DNA of 64,000 bases. Source: Exiguobacterium qingdaonense (GTDB lineage Bacteria > Bacillota > Bacilli > Exiguobacteriales > Exiguobacteriaceae). The stretch covers positions 1 to 64,000 of the forward strand of contig NZ_JACSKY010000004.1 of the NCBI RefSeq assembly GCF_018617855.1, read 5' to 3'. The notes under the pieces were generated by a model. That model was not told where the DNA came from. It worked only from the letters and a program-made list of their open reading frames with translations, and made no database searches. Shown here piece after piece: positions 43,658 through 53,216 of the stretch (positions are counted from its first letter, which is position 1; every line of letters starts with the position of its first letter). Made by a program: the position numbers and the translations under genes.

Positions 43658-44207
43658 ACGTTTCAATCGGGTCGAGTCTCCCCGTTTCTGGGTCAATCAA
43701 AAATCCATGTACGTTTGTACCTGGTGGTAACAACGGATGGTCTTCAATGAGATGGACTGAATGTCTCACGTTCTCTTCAACCGAGTCAAAGCCGTGCAAC
43801 CACTTCTTCAAATCCATCCCTGACGATTTCAATGTTTCCAATGTTCGAGAGTCAATTCCACGTTTATTCATTTCTTCAATCAAGACAGTCGGCTCAATCG
43901 CCGCCATGCCACAATCATAATGGCCGACGACCACCACCTCTTCCGCCCCCAATGCGTAAAGGGCGACTAAAATCGAACGCATGCCCGAGCCGAAAGGATG
44001 CGACAAGACCGCCCCAGCATTTTTAATAATTTTGGCGTCACCATTCTTTAGCCCTAGCGCGTGAGGTAACAGTTCTGTCAAACGTGTATCCATGCAAGTC
44101 AATATAACAATTTTTTTATCCGGAAACTTATCAGATACGAATGGCTCATACTGCTTTTCCGCCACAAACCGTTTATTAAATTCAAGCATGTCTTTTATGA
44201 CTGACAC
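43656..44207 (-). CDS. Beta-class carbonic anhydrase
   Basis: This 183-aa enzyme interconverts CO2 and bicarbonate. Zinc ligands C38, H96 and C99 lie in CMDTR and GHYDCG, and the D40/R42 dyad is present. It is of the short beta type found in Bacilli (B. subtilis YtiB group). The start is GTG at 44207 with GGGGG 8 nt upstream. It lies 18 nt downstream of menA on the same strand, so co-transcription is likely. Confidence 0.9.
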   Translation of the reverse strand: MSVIKDMLEFNKRFVAEKQYEPFVSDKFPDKKIVILTCMDTRLTELLPHALGLKNGDAKIIKNAGAVLSHPFGSGMRSILVALYALGAEEVVVVGHYDCGMAAIEPTVLIEEMNKRGIDSRTLETLKSSGMDLKKWLHGFDSVEENVRHSVHLIEDHPLLPPGTNVHGFLIDPETGRLDPIET

Positions 44208-44225
44208 GTGCTCGTCCCCCTATCC

Positions 44226-45125
44226 TTAAAGAACAAATCTCGAGACGATGAGTCCGACGACCACCCATGTCCCGAACAACGTATTCACTTTCGCTGTCAT
44301 CGCCATCGCCGGCATCAATGCCAACGGCTCTGCTTTTTGCCAAAATCGTTGAATCGCCCGTACCATAACCGGAATGGTGAGCAACGACAATAAAACCCAT
44401 GGTGTGATTCCGTAATACACGACTCCAACGATGATACCGACTAATGCAGCAATAAAAAAGATTGCGAGCACGTAAACCGCGCGTCTATGACCAACGAGAC
44501 AAGCGATGGTTTTCCGCCCGTTCTCTCGATCGTTATCCAAATCGCGGATGTTGTTCGCAAGTAAGATCGCTCCAATCAACACCGCCATCGGAAACGATAC
44601 GACGAGTAGTTCTGTCGTCACTTCATTGACTTGGATAAATCCCGCGATCCCAATAATGACATACCCCATGAATACTCCTGCGACAATCTCGCCGAATGGT
44701 GTATAGGCAATCGGTAGCGGACCGCCGGTATACAAATAGCCGACAAGCATGGACAAAGCACCGACCCAGAGTAAGTGCCAGCTCGTAGATGCGGCAATGT
44801 AGAGACCGAGTAGTGCCGACACCGCGTACATTCCGAGGGCAATCGTCAATACTTGTTGCGGCGTAAACCCATCACGCACGATAGAACCACCAATTCCAAT
44901 CGACCCTTCATGATCAAGCCCACGCTTATAATCATAATATTCGTTAAACAAGTTCGTTGCGATTTGGATGAGGACTGACGCCGTCAACATGGCCAAGAAA
45001 AGTCCCCACTTCAAGTCAGTTTGATTGAGAACGATAAACGTCCCAAGCAATACCGGGATAAAGCTTGCTGTTAAGGTATGCGGGCGAATCATTCGCCAAT
45101 ACGCTCCCTTTGATTTCTGTTTCAT
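44226..45125 (-). CDS. menA: 1,4-dihydroxy-2-naphthoate polyprenyltransferase MenA
   Basis: This 299-aa membrane enzyme attaches the isoprenoid chain to DHNA in menaquinone synthesis. It has about eight helices and two Asp-rich motifs, NLFNEYYDYKRGLDHEGS and NNIRDLDNDRENGRKT, that bind the Mg-prenyl diphosphate. GGGAGGG precedes the ATG. It is divergent from the menFDHBEC operon, as in Bacillus. Confidence 0.93.
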   Translation of the reverse strand: MKQKSKGAYWRMIRPHTLTASFIPVLLGTFIVLNQTDLKWGLFLAMLTASVLIQIATNLFNEYYDYKRGLDHEGSIGIGGSIVRDGFTPQQVLTIALGMYAVSALLGLYIAASTSWHLLWVGALSMLVGYLYTGGPLPIAYTPFGEIVAGVFMGYVIIGIAGFIQVNEVTTELLVVSFPMAVLIGAILLANNIRDLDNDRENGRKTIACLVGHRRAVYVLAIFFIAALVGIIVGVVYYGITPWVLLSLLTIPVMVRAIQRFWQKAEPLALMPAMAMTAKVNTLFGTWVVVGLIVSRFVL

Positions 45126-45244
45126 TTCCTTCCCTCCCTTCGTTAGTTTACGTCTCGAAGAAAAAATCTGTCAACGCCAGCCGTTGTTCCCCCACTCTAT
45201 ATCATTTCCCGAGCATTTCATACGCAGTTGGGTCGGCTACTCGT

Positions 45245-45252
45245 GATACACT
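45245..45252 (+). promoter_or_regulatory. Extended -10 promoter of the men operon
   Basis: TGATACACT (TGn plus TACACT at 45247-45252) forms an extended -10 about 42 nt before menF. No strong -35 hexamer is present. Confidence 0.4.
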
Positions 45253-45293
45253 AAAGAGTGAGAATTCTATCGGATTGAGGAGGCTTTTCGTGT

Positions 45294-46679
45294 ATGCCAG
45301 ATACTCAAACACATATAAAACAACGAATCGAACAAGCCCATAAACGGGCACGAGCTTGGCAACGACCGGTCCTCGCTTCGTATACATGGGAGATTTCGGA
45401 GTTCGATGCTTTTCAAATCATCCAGAACACCGATTCGTCTCACTATTATTTCATGACACCGGACCGTTCGCTTGAGATGCTCGGGTGTGGTGACGCGCTC
45501 GTATTGAGCGCTTCAGGACCGGAACGATTCCAGCGACTCCAATACGACTGGAGTTTACACCGCCGAGATGTCGATGCGACCATCTATGCGTTTGCCGGTT
45601 TTTCATTCGATACATTCATGAGACCGCAAAAAAGCATGTGGGATGCCTTTGGGGAGGCATCGCTCGTCGTTCCAAAATTTCTATATCGTCGTCATAAAGA
45701 TAAGCATACGTTGACAGTGGCCACTCTCGTCTCTTCGAAGCAGTCCGTCGAACAGTATTTGATTCAATTGGCGGATCAGCTGGCGCAGTTTCATTCACTT
45801 CACCCGACAGACGAGTCGGCACCGTCTTATACGAAAGTGAAAGACGGCATCGACCACTTTAAATCTAGTTTTCAACAAGCGAAACAACTGATCGAGGAAG
45901 AGCAGGTCGAAAAGATCGTCATCGCACGAGAGGAAATATATCAACGCTCTGATGACGCCTTCCCATTCGCTAAAAGTTTAAAGCACTTAGCGGATCATCA
46001 AGAGTCAAGTTACATCTATCTGTATCAACCGAAGTCCGACATCGGTTTTTTCGGGGCGACGCCCGAAAAACTGATTCAAAAAGAAGGCATGCAACTGAAC
46101 ACGGCAGCCATCGCCGGGACGACAAAGCGTCCTGATACGGAGATCGAGTCCGCCCTTGCAAAAGAACGGCTATTGAACGATGCAAAAAATCGCGAGGAAC
46201 ACCAGATTGTCGTGAAAAATATTAAACAGGCTCTGACGCCTTACACTGCACCGATTCAAACGATCAGTACACCGCAAATTTTATCAAATCGCTCTGTGTT
46301 TCACTTGCACACACCAATCCAAGCGAAACTAGAAACGAACGCTTCTTTATTATCACTAGCAGAGTCATTACATCCGACACCAGCGCTCGGTGGCTCACCG
46401 AAACGAACGTCGGTCCGCCTACTTCGTGAAATCGAGCGCTTCGACCGCGGATGGTACGGCTCACCATTTGGTTGGATTGACAATGAAGGTGATGGCGAGT
46501 TCGTCGTCGCGATTCGCTCGGCTCTCGTCCAACACCAATTCGTCGCACTCTATGCAGGATGCGGGATCGTCAAAGACTCCGCACTCGAGCAGGAACTTGA
46601 AGAGACCGAAATGAAAATGAGTCCAATCAAACAGGCTTTGTTTGATTCGACTAGTCGAGGGGGCGAGCTTCATGAATAA
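45294..46679 (+). CDS. menF: Isochorismate synthase MenF
   Basis: This 461-aa enzyme converts chorismate to isochorismate, the first step of menaquinone synthesis. The chorismate-binding domain occupies residues ~200-455, with KIVIAREE, GATPEKL, TAAIAGTTKRP, HPTPALGGSPK and the CGIVKDSALEQELEETEMK motif with the metal-binding Glu. GAGGAGG precedes the ATG by about 10 nt. It overlaps menD by 8 nt. Confidence 0.95.
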   Translation: MPDTQTHIKQRIEQAHKRARAWQRPVLASYTWEISEFDAFQIIQNTDSSHYYFMTPDRSLEMLGCGDALVLSASGPERFQRLQYDWSLHRRDVDATIYAFAGFSFDTFMRPQKSMWDAFGEASLVVPKFLYRRHKDKHTLTVATLVSSKQSVEQYLIQLADQLAQFHSLHPTDESAPSYTKVKDGIDHFKSSFQQAKQLIEEEQVEKIVIAREEIYQRSDDAFPFAKSLKHLADHQESSYIYLYQPKSDIGFFGATPEKLIQKEGMQLNTAAIAGTTKRPDTEIESALAKERLLNDAKNREEHQIVVKNIKQALTPYTAPIQTISTPQILSNRSVFHLHTPIQAKLETNASLLSLAESLHPTPALGGSPKRTSVRLLREIERFDRGWYGSPFGWIDNEGDGEFVVAIRSALVQHQFVALYAGCGIVKDSALEQELEETEMKMSPIKQALFDSTSRGGELHE

Positions 46680-48321
46680 GGCGTTGACCGATTCGGTAGC
46701 GTTCATGGTGAATCGACTCGTCACGTCCGGTGTGAAAGACGTGGTCATCAGCCCTGGGTCGCGCTCGACCCCACTCGCGATGGCCGCATATCTTCATCCA
46801 TGTATCCGTCATCACGTCATCGTCGATGAACGCTCTGCCGCTTTCTTCGCACTCGGTTTGACGCGTTCTTCGGAAACAGTTCGTCCTGTCGCCCTCATCT
46901 GCACGAGCGGGACGGCGGCGACAAACTATTATTCGGCCGTGACAGAAGCGTTCATCTCTCAGTTGCCGCTCATTGTTTTGACGACCGACCGTCCACATGA
47001 ACTGCGGAATGTCGGTGCGCCTCAAACAATTGACCAGGTCCGCTTGTATGGTGAACAGGTGAAGATGAGCGTTGACTTACCCGTGCCGGAGGAAGCGACG
47101 ATTTCGTTCGTACAACAGACGATCACTCGGTTCGTCAATCTGTCTGTCCAAGCACCGATGGGACCCGTCCATATAAATGTTCCGTTCCGAGAGCCGCTTC
47201 TTCCGGATATCGAGCGATTGAAACAGAAGCTGACAGGAGACCTGAGCACACCCGAGAGACAGAGCATTCGTCCGACGCAAACCGACCGAGATCTATTTTC
47301 GGAGCGGACAAACGAAAAACAAATCGCTTTCGTCGTCGGACCGTACACACCTTCAGCTTGGCATGACGAGATTTACAAGTTCGCTACAGACCGACACATC
47401 CCCGTCTTCGCCGACCCTTTGAGTGGCTTGCGTCGCTTCGACCATGTCTTGACGAATTATGACACATGGCTTGCGAGCGAGCACCGAACCGAATGGTTAC
47501 CGGATGTGTTCATTCGTTTCGGGGCAGCACCTGTTTCGAAACGAATGAATCAATGGATGACTTCGGCAGACCAACTCGTCATTGACGAACCCGGCTCTTA
47601 TCGCGATCCAAGTAGCCGTGCGACCATCTGTGTCGGAGACGCACTCGACTTTCTACCGCTCATTGAACCAGCTAACGAACCGACATATATTGAGCGATTA
47701 CAATTCTTTGAAGACATTGCCGAGTCCGAAAAGTCGTCGCTTCAAGGCGAATCTGAACTGACGAAACGACTGCTCGATACGTCGATCGAACGCCTATTCG
47801 TCAGCAACAGTATGCCGATCCGAGACGTGGATACGACGCTGTCGGCTGGGACGAACATACACATTCTCGCCAACCGCGGCGCGAACGGGATTGACGGTGT
47901 GTTATCTAGCGCACTCGGGAGCAGCTATGATACGACCCACGCCGCTCTATTGATTGGTGATTTGGCGTTCTATCATGACAGCAACGCGCTTCAACTTTTG
48001 AAACATCATCCCGGAAAGTTCTCGGTCGTGATCGCAAACAATAATGGAGGCGGCATCTTCTCCTTTTTACCGCAAGCCTCTATCGAACCACAACTGTTCG
48101 AAGATTTGTTCGGAACACCGCTCGATTTGAACATCCGCGGCTTTGCTGAGACGTACGGCTTGTCCTATCGTCTGATCCATCGAGCCGAACAGATTCAAGA
48201 AGCGATTGAAGACGGCATTCACTTAATCGAGTTCCCATCGAATCGTGAACTGAATGTCACTGCACATCGAAATTGGACGCAATCGGTCTGCTCCCGTCTC
48301 ATCGTGGAGAATGAGGCATGA
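46672..48321 (+). CDS. menD: SEPHCHC synthase MenD
   Basis: This 549-aa thiamine-diphosphate enzyme joins isochorismate and 2-oxoglutarate. It begins with VKDVVISPGSRSTPLAMAA, the acidic VDERSAAFFALGL segment interacts with the cofactor, and GDLAFYHDSNAL and NNNGGGIFSFLPQ form the ThDP/Mg site near residues 425-465. ATG at 46672 follows GAGGGGGCG; longer in-frame starts lie within menF. Confidence 0.95.
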   Translation: MNKALTDSVAFMVNRLVTSGVKDVVISPGSRSTPLAMAAYLHPCIRHHVIVDERSAAFFALGLTRSSETVRPVALICTSGTAATNYYSAVTEAFISQLPLIVLTTDRPHELRNVGAPQTIDQVRLYGEQVKMSVDLPVPEEATISFVQQTITRFVNLSVQAPMGPVHINVPFREPLLPDIERLKQKLTGDLSTPERQSIRPTQTDRDLFSERTNEKQIAFVVGPYTPSAWHDEIYKFATDRHIPVFADPLSGLRRFDHVLTNYDTWLASEHRTEWLPDVFIRFGAAPVSKRMNQWMTSADQLVIDEPGSYRDPSSRATICVGDALDFLPLIEPANEPTYIERLQFFEDIAESEKSSLQGESELTKRLLDTSIERLFVSNSMPIRDVDTTLSAGTNIHILANRGANGIDGVLSSALGSSYDTTHAALLIGDLAFYHDSNALQLLKHHPGKFSVVIANNNGGGIFSFLPQASIEPQLFEDLFGTPLDLNIRGFAETYGLSYRLIHRAEQIQEAIEDGIHLIEFPSNRELNVTAHRNWTQSVCSRLIVENEA

Positions 48322-49097
48322 ACATCGACCTCCGTGGCGTCCGATATGAGGTGTGCGTCCGAGGTGAAGGGAAGCCTGTATTATTTATACATGGATTCAC
48401 CGGGAGCGCCAAATGGGTCGATTCGATGCCGATATTACCCATCCGCCTCGTGTCCCCATCACTTCTTCAACATGGAGAAAGTGAGCACCCTTCTGTCAAC
48501 CGCTCTACTATGAGCCAACAGGTGAAAGATATGTCTCGGTTGTTAGATCTAGATGACCGCCCTTGGACTGTCATCGGCTATTCACTCGGTGGAAGAATCG
48601 GCTTAACGCTCGCCGCATGCGACAAGCGTGTCGAACATGTCATCGGGGTCAGCACGACTCCCGGCCTCCGGTCATCTAGAGAACGAGCCGCACGGCGTCG
48701 CCAAGACGAAGAACTTGCCCGTTTCATCGAAACTGAGGGACTTCCTGCATTTGTCGAACGGTGGGAGAACCTGCCGCTCTGGCGACAAACGGAAGAGATG
48801 AAACGTTCACTAAGGGAAGACCGCCTCGCCCAACACCCCGAGGCCCTTGCAAATAGTTTACGAGCCATCGGGACCGGTCATATGCCTTCATTGTGGGGAA
48901 GATTACGTCAGCTCCCTCGCACCGACCTCATTGTCGGGGCTGAGGACCTAAAGTTCCAAACGATCGCACGCCACATGCAAACAGAACGATCTGATATAGC
49001 AATCCATGAAATTTCAAACGCAGGACATGCTCCACATATCGAGAACGCATCAGAGTTTGGTACAATAATAAAGAAATTGATTTTAGGGGGTATATAA
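48318..49097 (+). CDS. menH: SHCHC synthase MenH (alpha/beta hydrolase)
   Basis: This 259-aa alpha/beta hydrolase removes pyruvate from SEPHCHC. It has the oxyanion segment [11 protein letters not shown], nucleophile Ser in IGYSLGGRI, and catalytic His in NAGHAPHIE. It overlaps menD by 4 nt (ATGA) and ends 2 nt before menB. Confidence 0.92.
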   Translation: MNIDLRGVRYEVCVRGEGKPVLFIHGFTGSAKWVDSMPILPIRLVSPSLLQHGESEHPSVNRSTMSQQVKDMSRLLDLDDRPWTVIGYSLGGRIGLTLAACDKRVEHVIGVSTTPGLRSSRERAARRRQDEELARFIETEGLPAFVERWENLPLWRQTEEMKRSLREDRLAQHPEALANSLRAIGTGHMPSLWGRLRQLPRTDLIVGAEDLKFQTIARHMQTERSDIAIHEISNAGHAPHIENASEFGTIIKKLILGGI

Positions 49098-49099
49098 AA

Positions 49100-49924
49100 A
49101 TGGAATCAGTAGCGAACTGGACATCGGTCCGTACGTACGAAGACATTAAATATGAGACATGGAACGGGATTGCAAAAATCACGATCAACCGTCCCGAGGT
49201 GCGCAACGCGTTCCGTCCGTTGACGGTCAATGAATTGATTGACGCATTCGCAAGGGCTCGCGATGATAAAGAAGTCGGCGTCATCATCTTGACAGGTGAA
49301 GGTGAAAAGGCGTTCTGTTCAGGCGGAGACCAAAAGGTTCGAGGACATGGCGGCTATGTCGGGGAAGATGAAATCCCACGCTTGAACGTTCTCGACCTTC
49401 AACGCTTAATTCGCGTCATTCCAAAACCGGTCATTGCCATGGTCGCAGGTTTTGCAATCGGTGGTGGGCACGTCCTCCACGTTGTCTGTGACTTGACGAT
49501 CGCAGCGGACAACGCCCGCTTCGGACAAACAGGCCCTAAAGTCGGTTCGTTCGATGCAGGATACGGGTCTGGTTACTTAGCTCGCATCATTGGACATAAG
49601 AAAGCTCGTGAAATCTGGTACCTTTGCCGTCAATACGGTGCACAAGAAGCGCTCGACATGGGGCTCGTCAACACAATCGTCCCACTCGACCAACTCGAAG
49701 CTGAAACAATCAAATGGTGCCAAGAAATCTTGCAACACTCACCGACAGCTCTTCGTTTCTTGAAAGCAGCAATGAACGCAGATACAGATGGTCTTGCCGG
49801 ACTTCAGCAACTCGCTGGAGACGCAACGCTTCTCTACTACACGACAGATGAAGCAAAAGAAGGACGCGATGCGTTCAAAGAAAAACGTGACCCTGACTTC
49901 GGTCAATTCCCACGTTTCCCTTAA
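49100..49924 (+). CDS. menB: 1,4-dihydroxy-2-naphthoyl-CoA synthase MenB
   Basis: This 274-aa crotonase-fold enzyme cyclises OSB-CoA to DHNA-CoA. It has SGGDQKVRG, the oxyanion-hole segment [39 protein letters not shown], and the C-terminal [14 protein letters not shown], with Gly rather than Asp, marks the type I enzymes that use bicarbonate as catalytic base. A terminator lies just after it, before menE. Confidence 0.95.
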   Translation: MESVANWTSVRTYEDIKYETWNGIAKITINRPEVRNAFRPLTVNELIDAFARARDDKEVGVIILTGEGEKAFCSGGDQKVRGHGGYVGEDEIPRLNVLDLQRLIRVIPKPVIAMVAGFAIGGGHVLHVVCDLTIAADNARFGQTGPKVGSFDAGYGSGYLARIIGHKKAREIWYLCRQYGAQEALDMGLVNTIVPLDQLEAETIKWCQEILQHSPTALRFLKAAMNADTDGLAGLQQLAGDATLLYYTTDEAKEGRDAFKEKRDPDFGQFPRFP

Positions 49925-49932
49925 TTTTTCGA

Positions 49933-49961
49933 GAGAGTAGCGATGTCGCTACTCTTTTTTT
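49933..49961 (+). terminator. Internal terminator of the men operon
   Basis: GAGTAGC / GCTACTC (extendable by one pair) with a 6-nt loop and seven T lies between menB and menE. The menE ribosome-binding site follows directly. It should reduce menE-menC transcription relative to menFDHB. Confidence 0.75.
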
Positions 49962-49974
49962 GGAGGTGACAAAC

Positions 49975-51333
49975 ATGTATGAATGGATTCGTAAACACCC
50001 TGCTTCACATGTCGCCCTTGTGACAGCGGAAGCACGATTGACATGGGAGATGGTACGCACGGAGAGCCTTCGACTTGCCCAATTCATCCATGAACAGGCC
50101 CCTACAGCCCAAACAATTGGCATCCTTGCTAAAAACAGCAAAGATTATGTCATCGCGATTCATGCGGTGCATCTGCTCGGAAGAGTGCTCGTGCCGCTGA
50201 ATACACGGCTGACCGAAAAGGAAGTGCGGAATCAGTTAAAAACCGCAAAAGTGGACCTCCTTCTCGTAGACGAAGAAAACGATTTGTCCATCACGCAACT
50301 TCTGGTGACACGTCGGGCCACTTCATGTTTCACCGAGACATATGAGTGGAAAAAAAATGAAACCATGTCGCTCATGTTCACTTCCGGTACGACGGGTCGA
50401 GCTAAAGCAGTGCAACAGACGTACGGCAATCATCTTGCAAGTGCCCGTGCCGCTGAAGCACATTTGGATTATCGCTCATCAGACCGCATACTCACGGTAA
50501 CACCACTCTTTCACATGAGCGGACTGTCTCAAGTATATCGAAGTGCGATCATCGGTTCGAGGCTTTATGTCGAGCCTCGTTTTGACGTCAATCGAACACT
50601 TCATCTAGTTGAAGCGGAAGGCATCACGCAACTGTCGCTCGTTTCCGTCATGCTTCAACGATTACTCGACGCTGGACTCGAAAAGCACCATCTCCGCACG
50701 TTACTCGTCGGCGGCGGACCAGTTCCTCGCCCACTCTTGGAAGAAGCGGAACAAAGGCAACTCCCCATTGCACAGACATACGGGATGACCGAGACGTGCT
50801 CTCAAGTTGCCACGTTGCTCCCGCGCGAGGCGCTTTCGCGTATCGGTTCAAGTGGTCAGGCGATTGCCCCAACAATCGTTCGAATCAATGCAGAAGGAGA
50901 AATCGAAGTAAAAGGTCCGACCGTGACGAGTGGGTACTTCGAACAACCCGAAGCGGATCCTTGGACGGATGACGGCTACTGGCGTACAGGTGACCTCGGT
51001 ACGATGGAAGATGGTTACTTATATGTACACGACCGCAGAAGCGATCTTATCATTTCTGGTGGCGAAAACGTCTATCCCGCTGAAATTGAAGCCACGATGT
51101 TACGATGCTCCGGCATTCAAGATGTCGGAGTCACGAAACAATCACACCCGACTTGGGGAGAGGTCCCGCTTGCCTTCGTCGTCGGCTCCTACGACCCGAC
51201 CGAGATGCAGATGATTCTTGATGCACAGCTTGCCAAATACAAACATCCGATTGCAATCCATCGCGTACAAAACCTGCCACGAAACGCAAACGGCAAATTA
51301 ATGCGTCATCGCCTAAAGGAGCTACTGACATGA
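49975..51333 (+). CDS. menE: O-succinylbenzoate-CoA ligase MenE
   Basis: This 452-aa adenylate-forming enzyme makes OSB-CoA. Motifs are the P-loop-like MFTSGTTGRAK (about residue 132), YGMTETCSQV, the hinge region YLYVHDRRSDLIISGGENVYP, and the C-terminal catalytic Lys in PRNANGKLMRH. ATG at 49975 follows GGAGGTG by 7 nt. It overlaps menC by 4 nt. Confidence 0.94.
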   Translation: MYEWIRKHPASHVALVTAEARLTWEMVRTESLRLAQFIHEQAPTAQTIGILAKNSKDYVIAIHAVHLLGRVLVPLNTRLTEKEVRNQLKTAKVDLLLVDEENDLSITQLLVTRRATSCFTETYEWKKNETMSLMFTSGTTGRAKAVQQTYGNHLASARAAEAHLDYRSSDRILTVTPLFHMSGLSQVYRSAIIGSRLYVEPRFDVNRTLHLVEAEGITQLSLVSVMLQRLLDAGLEKHHLRTLLVGGGPVPRPLLEEAEQRQLPIAQTYGMTETCSQVATLLPREALSRIGSSGQAIAPTIVRINAEGEIEVKGPTVTSGYFEQPEADPWTDDGYWRTGDLGTMEDGYLYVHDRRSDLIISGGENVYPAEIEATMLRCSGIQDVGVTKQSHPTWGEVPLAFVVGSYDPTEMQMILDAQLAKYKHPIAIHRVQNLPRNANGKLMRHRLKELLT

Positions 51334-52400
51334 TTAAACGTGCTGACCTTTCCATCGTCCCATTGACATTTAAACACCCGGTCGTGACGGCGCATACTGT
51401 CTTATCCGTCAGAAGAACAGTCATCCTTCGTCTTGAGACGGTAGACGGGGCGGTCGGTGTCGGTGAGGGTGTTGCCTTCGAGACACCGTGGTACACAGAA
51501 GAAACGACTCAATCGATGATTGATACGTCAAAACTGATTTTCAATCTTTTAAAGGGAAAAACGGTCACGACGGACATGTTCCCAGACTTTGTCTCATCCA
51601 TCATCGGTCAACGGATGGCGAAAGCGATGTGGGAGAGTGCATTATGGGAGATAGAGGCGAGACGCGCGAACAAATCACTCAAGTCACACTTGAATGCCGG
51701 GGACTCCGTCTCCTGCGGACGGACGATTGGGATCGGGTTACTGAATCAGACGATGCACTCGATTGAAATGGCGTTAGCTGACGGATTCGAACGAATCAAA
51801 TTAAAGGCGTCTCCAAATGAATTGTTGCCTGCATTGGGCGAAATCCGCACCGTTTTTCCCGACGCACCACTCATGATCGACTTAAACGGAAGCGCATCCG
51901 ATCAACCGATAGAATGGTTCGAACAAATCGACACCCATCGGTTATTGATGATTGAACAACCGTATCCGAGCCGCCAGTTCGCCAAATCGGCGACTCTTCA
52001 ACAAAAACTCAAGACGCCAATCTGCCTCGATGAGTCGATTACGTCTTACGACGATGTGGAAACGATGACGCAACTCGGCGCGGGTAAAATCGTCAATATT
52101 AAACCTGCACGTGTAGGTGGTTTCAGTGAGGCGTTACACATTCGGAAACATGGGACACCGTACTGGGTCGGTGGGATGTATGAATCTGGAATCGGAAGGT
52201 ATCACACGCTTTTATTTGCTTCGCTCAGCGGCTCGAGCTTCCCGGCGGACATGTCGGGGACGAGCGCTTACTTCGAGCAAGATTTGCTCGATACACCGCT
52301 TGAGGTCGAGAATGGGAAGTTGACGCTTCCGGATTCGGTACAACCAGACTGGGATGTAATTGAACAGCTACGCGAAGAAGTGATTTCATTGCAAACATAA
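51330..52400 (+). CDS. menC: O-succinylbenzoate synthase MenC
   Basis: This 356-aa enolase-superfamily enzyme dehydrates SHCHC to OSB. The catalytic KxK is in FERIKLKAS, metal ligands are in MIDLNGS, IEQPY and CLDESI, and the second Lys is in IVNIKPARVGGF. The ATGA overlap with menE shows coupling. A strong terminator follows. Confidence 0.93.
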   Translation: MIKRADLSIVPLTFKHPVVTAHTVLSVRRTVILRLETVDGAVGVGEGVAFETPWYTEETTQSMIDTSKLIFNLLKGKTVTTDMFPDFVSSIIGQRMAKAMWESALWEIEARRANKSLKSHLNAGDSVSCGRTIGIGLLNQTMHSIEMALADGFERIKLKASPNELLPALGEIRTVFPDAPLMIDLNGSASDQPIEWFEQIDTHRLLMIEQPYPSRQFAKSATLQQKLKTPICLDESITSYDDVETMTQLGAGKIVNIKPARVGGFSEALHIRKHGTPYWVGGMYESGIGRYHTLLFASLSGSSFPADMSGTSAYFEQDLLDTPLEVENGKLTLPDSVQPDWDVIEQLREEVISLQT

Positions 52401-52440
52401 AGAAGGTGCGGTTCACGAGAACCACACCTTCTTTATGTTT
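52393..52440. terminator. Bidirectional terminator between menC and map
   Basis: A stem of 21 pairs plus one mismatch (arms starting AAACATAAAGAAGGTG) with an ACGA loop separates the convergent genes. Confidence 0.88.
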
Positions 52441-52452
52441 TGCGAAGCAATT

Positions 52453-53202
52453 TCACCGGAACGATCCCGTTAACACTTCATATCCATCTTCTGTGACAAC
52501 GACCGTATGCTCGAACTGCGAAACAAGACTCTTGTTCGGAGTGAAGAGCGTCCAACCATCCTCTTCCGATTGATAGACGATTTCATCCTTTGTCGAGATG
52601 AACGTCTCTACGGCAATCACTTGGCCGACTTTTAAGAGCTGATTCTCTTCACGACTGTAATAGTTCGAAATCGTTTCCGGCTCACCATGTAACGTCCGAC
52701 CGAGGCCATGTCCAGCCAAGTTACGGATGACCGTGAATCCGTTCTTTCTCGCGTCAGCATAGATGGCTTTTCCAATCTGATTGACTTTTACGCCCGCCTT
52801 CACTTTGCTCAGTCCGGCCTCGAGCGACGTCAACGACACCTCTACCAAGCGTTCGTGCTGAGGTGTTTTTGCCGTCCCGGCAATCACTGTACGACCCGTA
52901 TCTGCGTAATACCCATCCTTCACAGCGGAGACGTCGACGTTTACGATGTCCCCTTCTTGAATGACCTCTTCCCCAGGGATTCCATGGGCAGCGACATCGT
53001 TAAGTGAGATACATGTATAACCAGGAAACTCATACATTGTGATTGGCGCAGAAGCCGCACCTTCCTCTTCTAAGATACGCTGACCAATCGCATCCAACTC
53101 CTTCGTCGTCATACCGGGCTTGACCGCTTTCGCCATCTCGTCTCGTGCAAGCGCAACGATTCGACCAATTTCGCGTAGCGCATCGTAATCATAATCTAAC
53201 AT
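52453..53202 (-). CDS. mapB: Type I methionine aminopeptidase (MapB type)
   Basis: This 249-aa enzyme removes the N-terminal Met. Metal ligands are visible in VNVDVSA, YYADTGRTV, the His in LAGHGLGRTLHGEP, VETF and FEHTVV. It resembles the second Bacillus enzyme MapB (YflG, 249 aa) rather than the ribosomal-operon Map. ATG at 53202 is preferred over TTG at 53208 on spacing from AAAGGA. Confidence 0.92.
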   Translation of the reverse strand: MLDYDYDALREIGRIVALARDEMAKAVKPGMTTKELDAIGQRILEEEGAASAPITMYEFPGYTCISLNDVAAHGIPGEEVIQEGDIVNVDVSAVKDGYYADTGRTVIAGTAKTPQHERLVEVSLTSLEAGLSKVKAGVKVNQIGKAIYADARKNGFTVIRNLAGHGLGRTLHGEPETISNYYSREENQLLKVGQVIAVETFISTKDEIVYQSEEDGWTLFTPNKSLVSQFEHTVVVTEDGYEVLTGSFR

Positions 53203-53216
53203 CGTCAATCTTCCTT

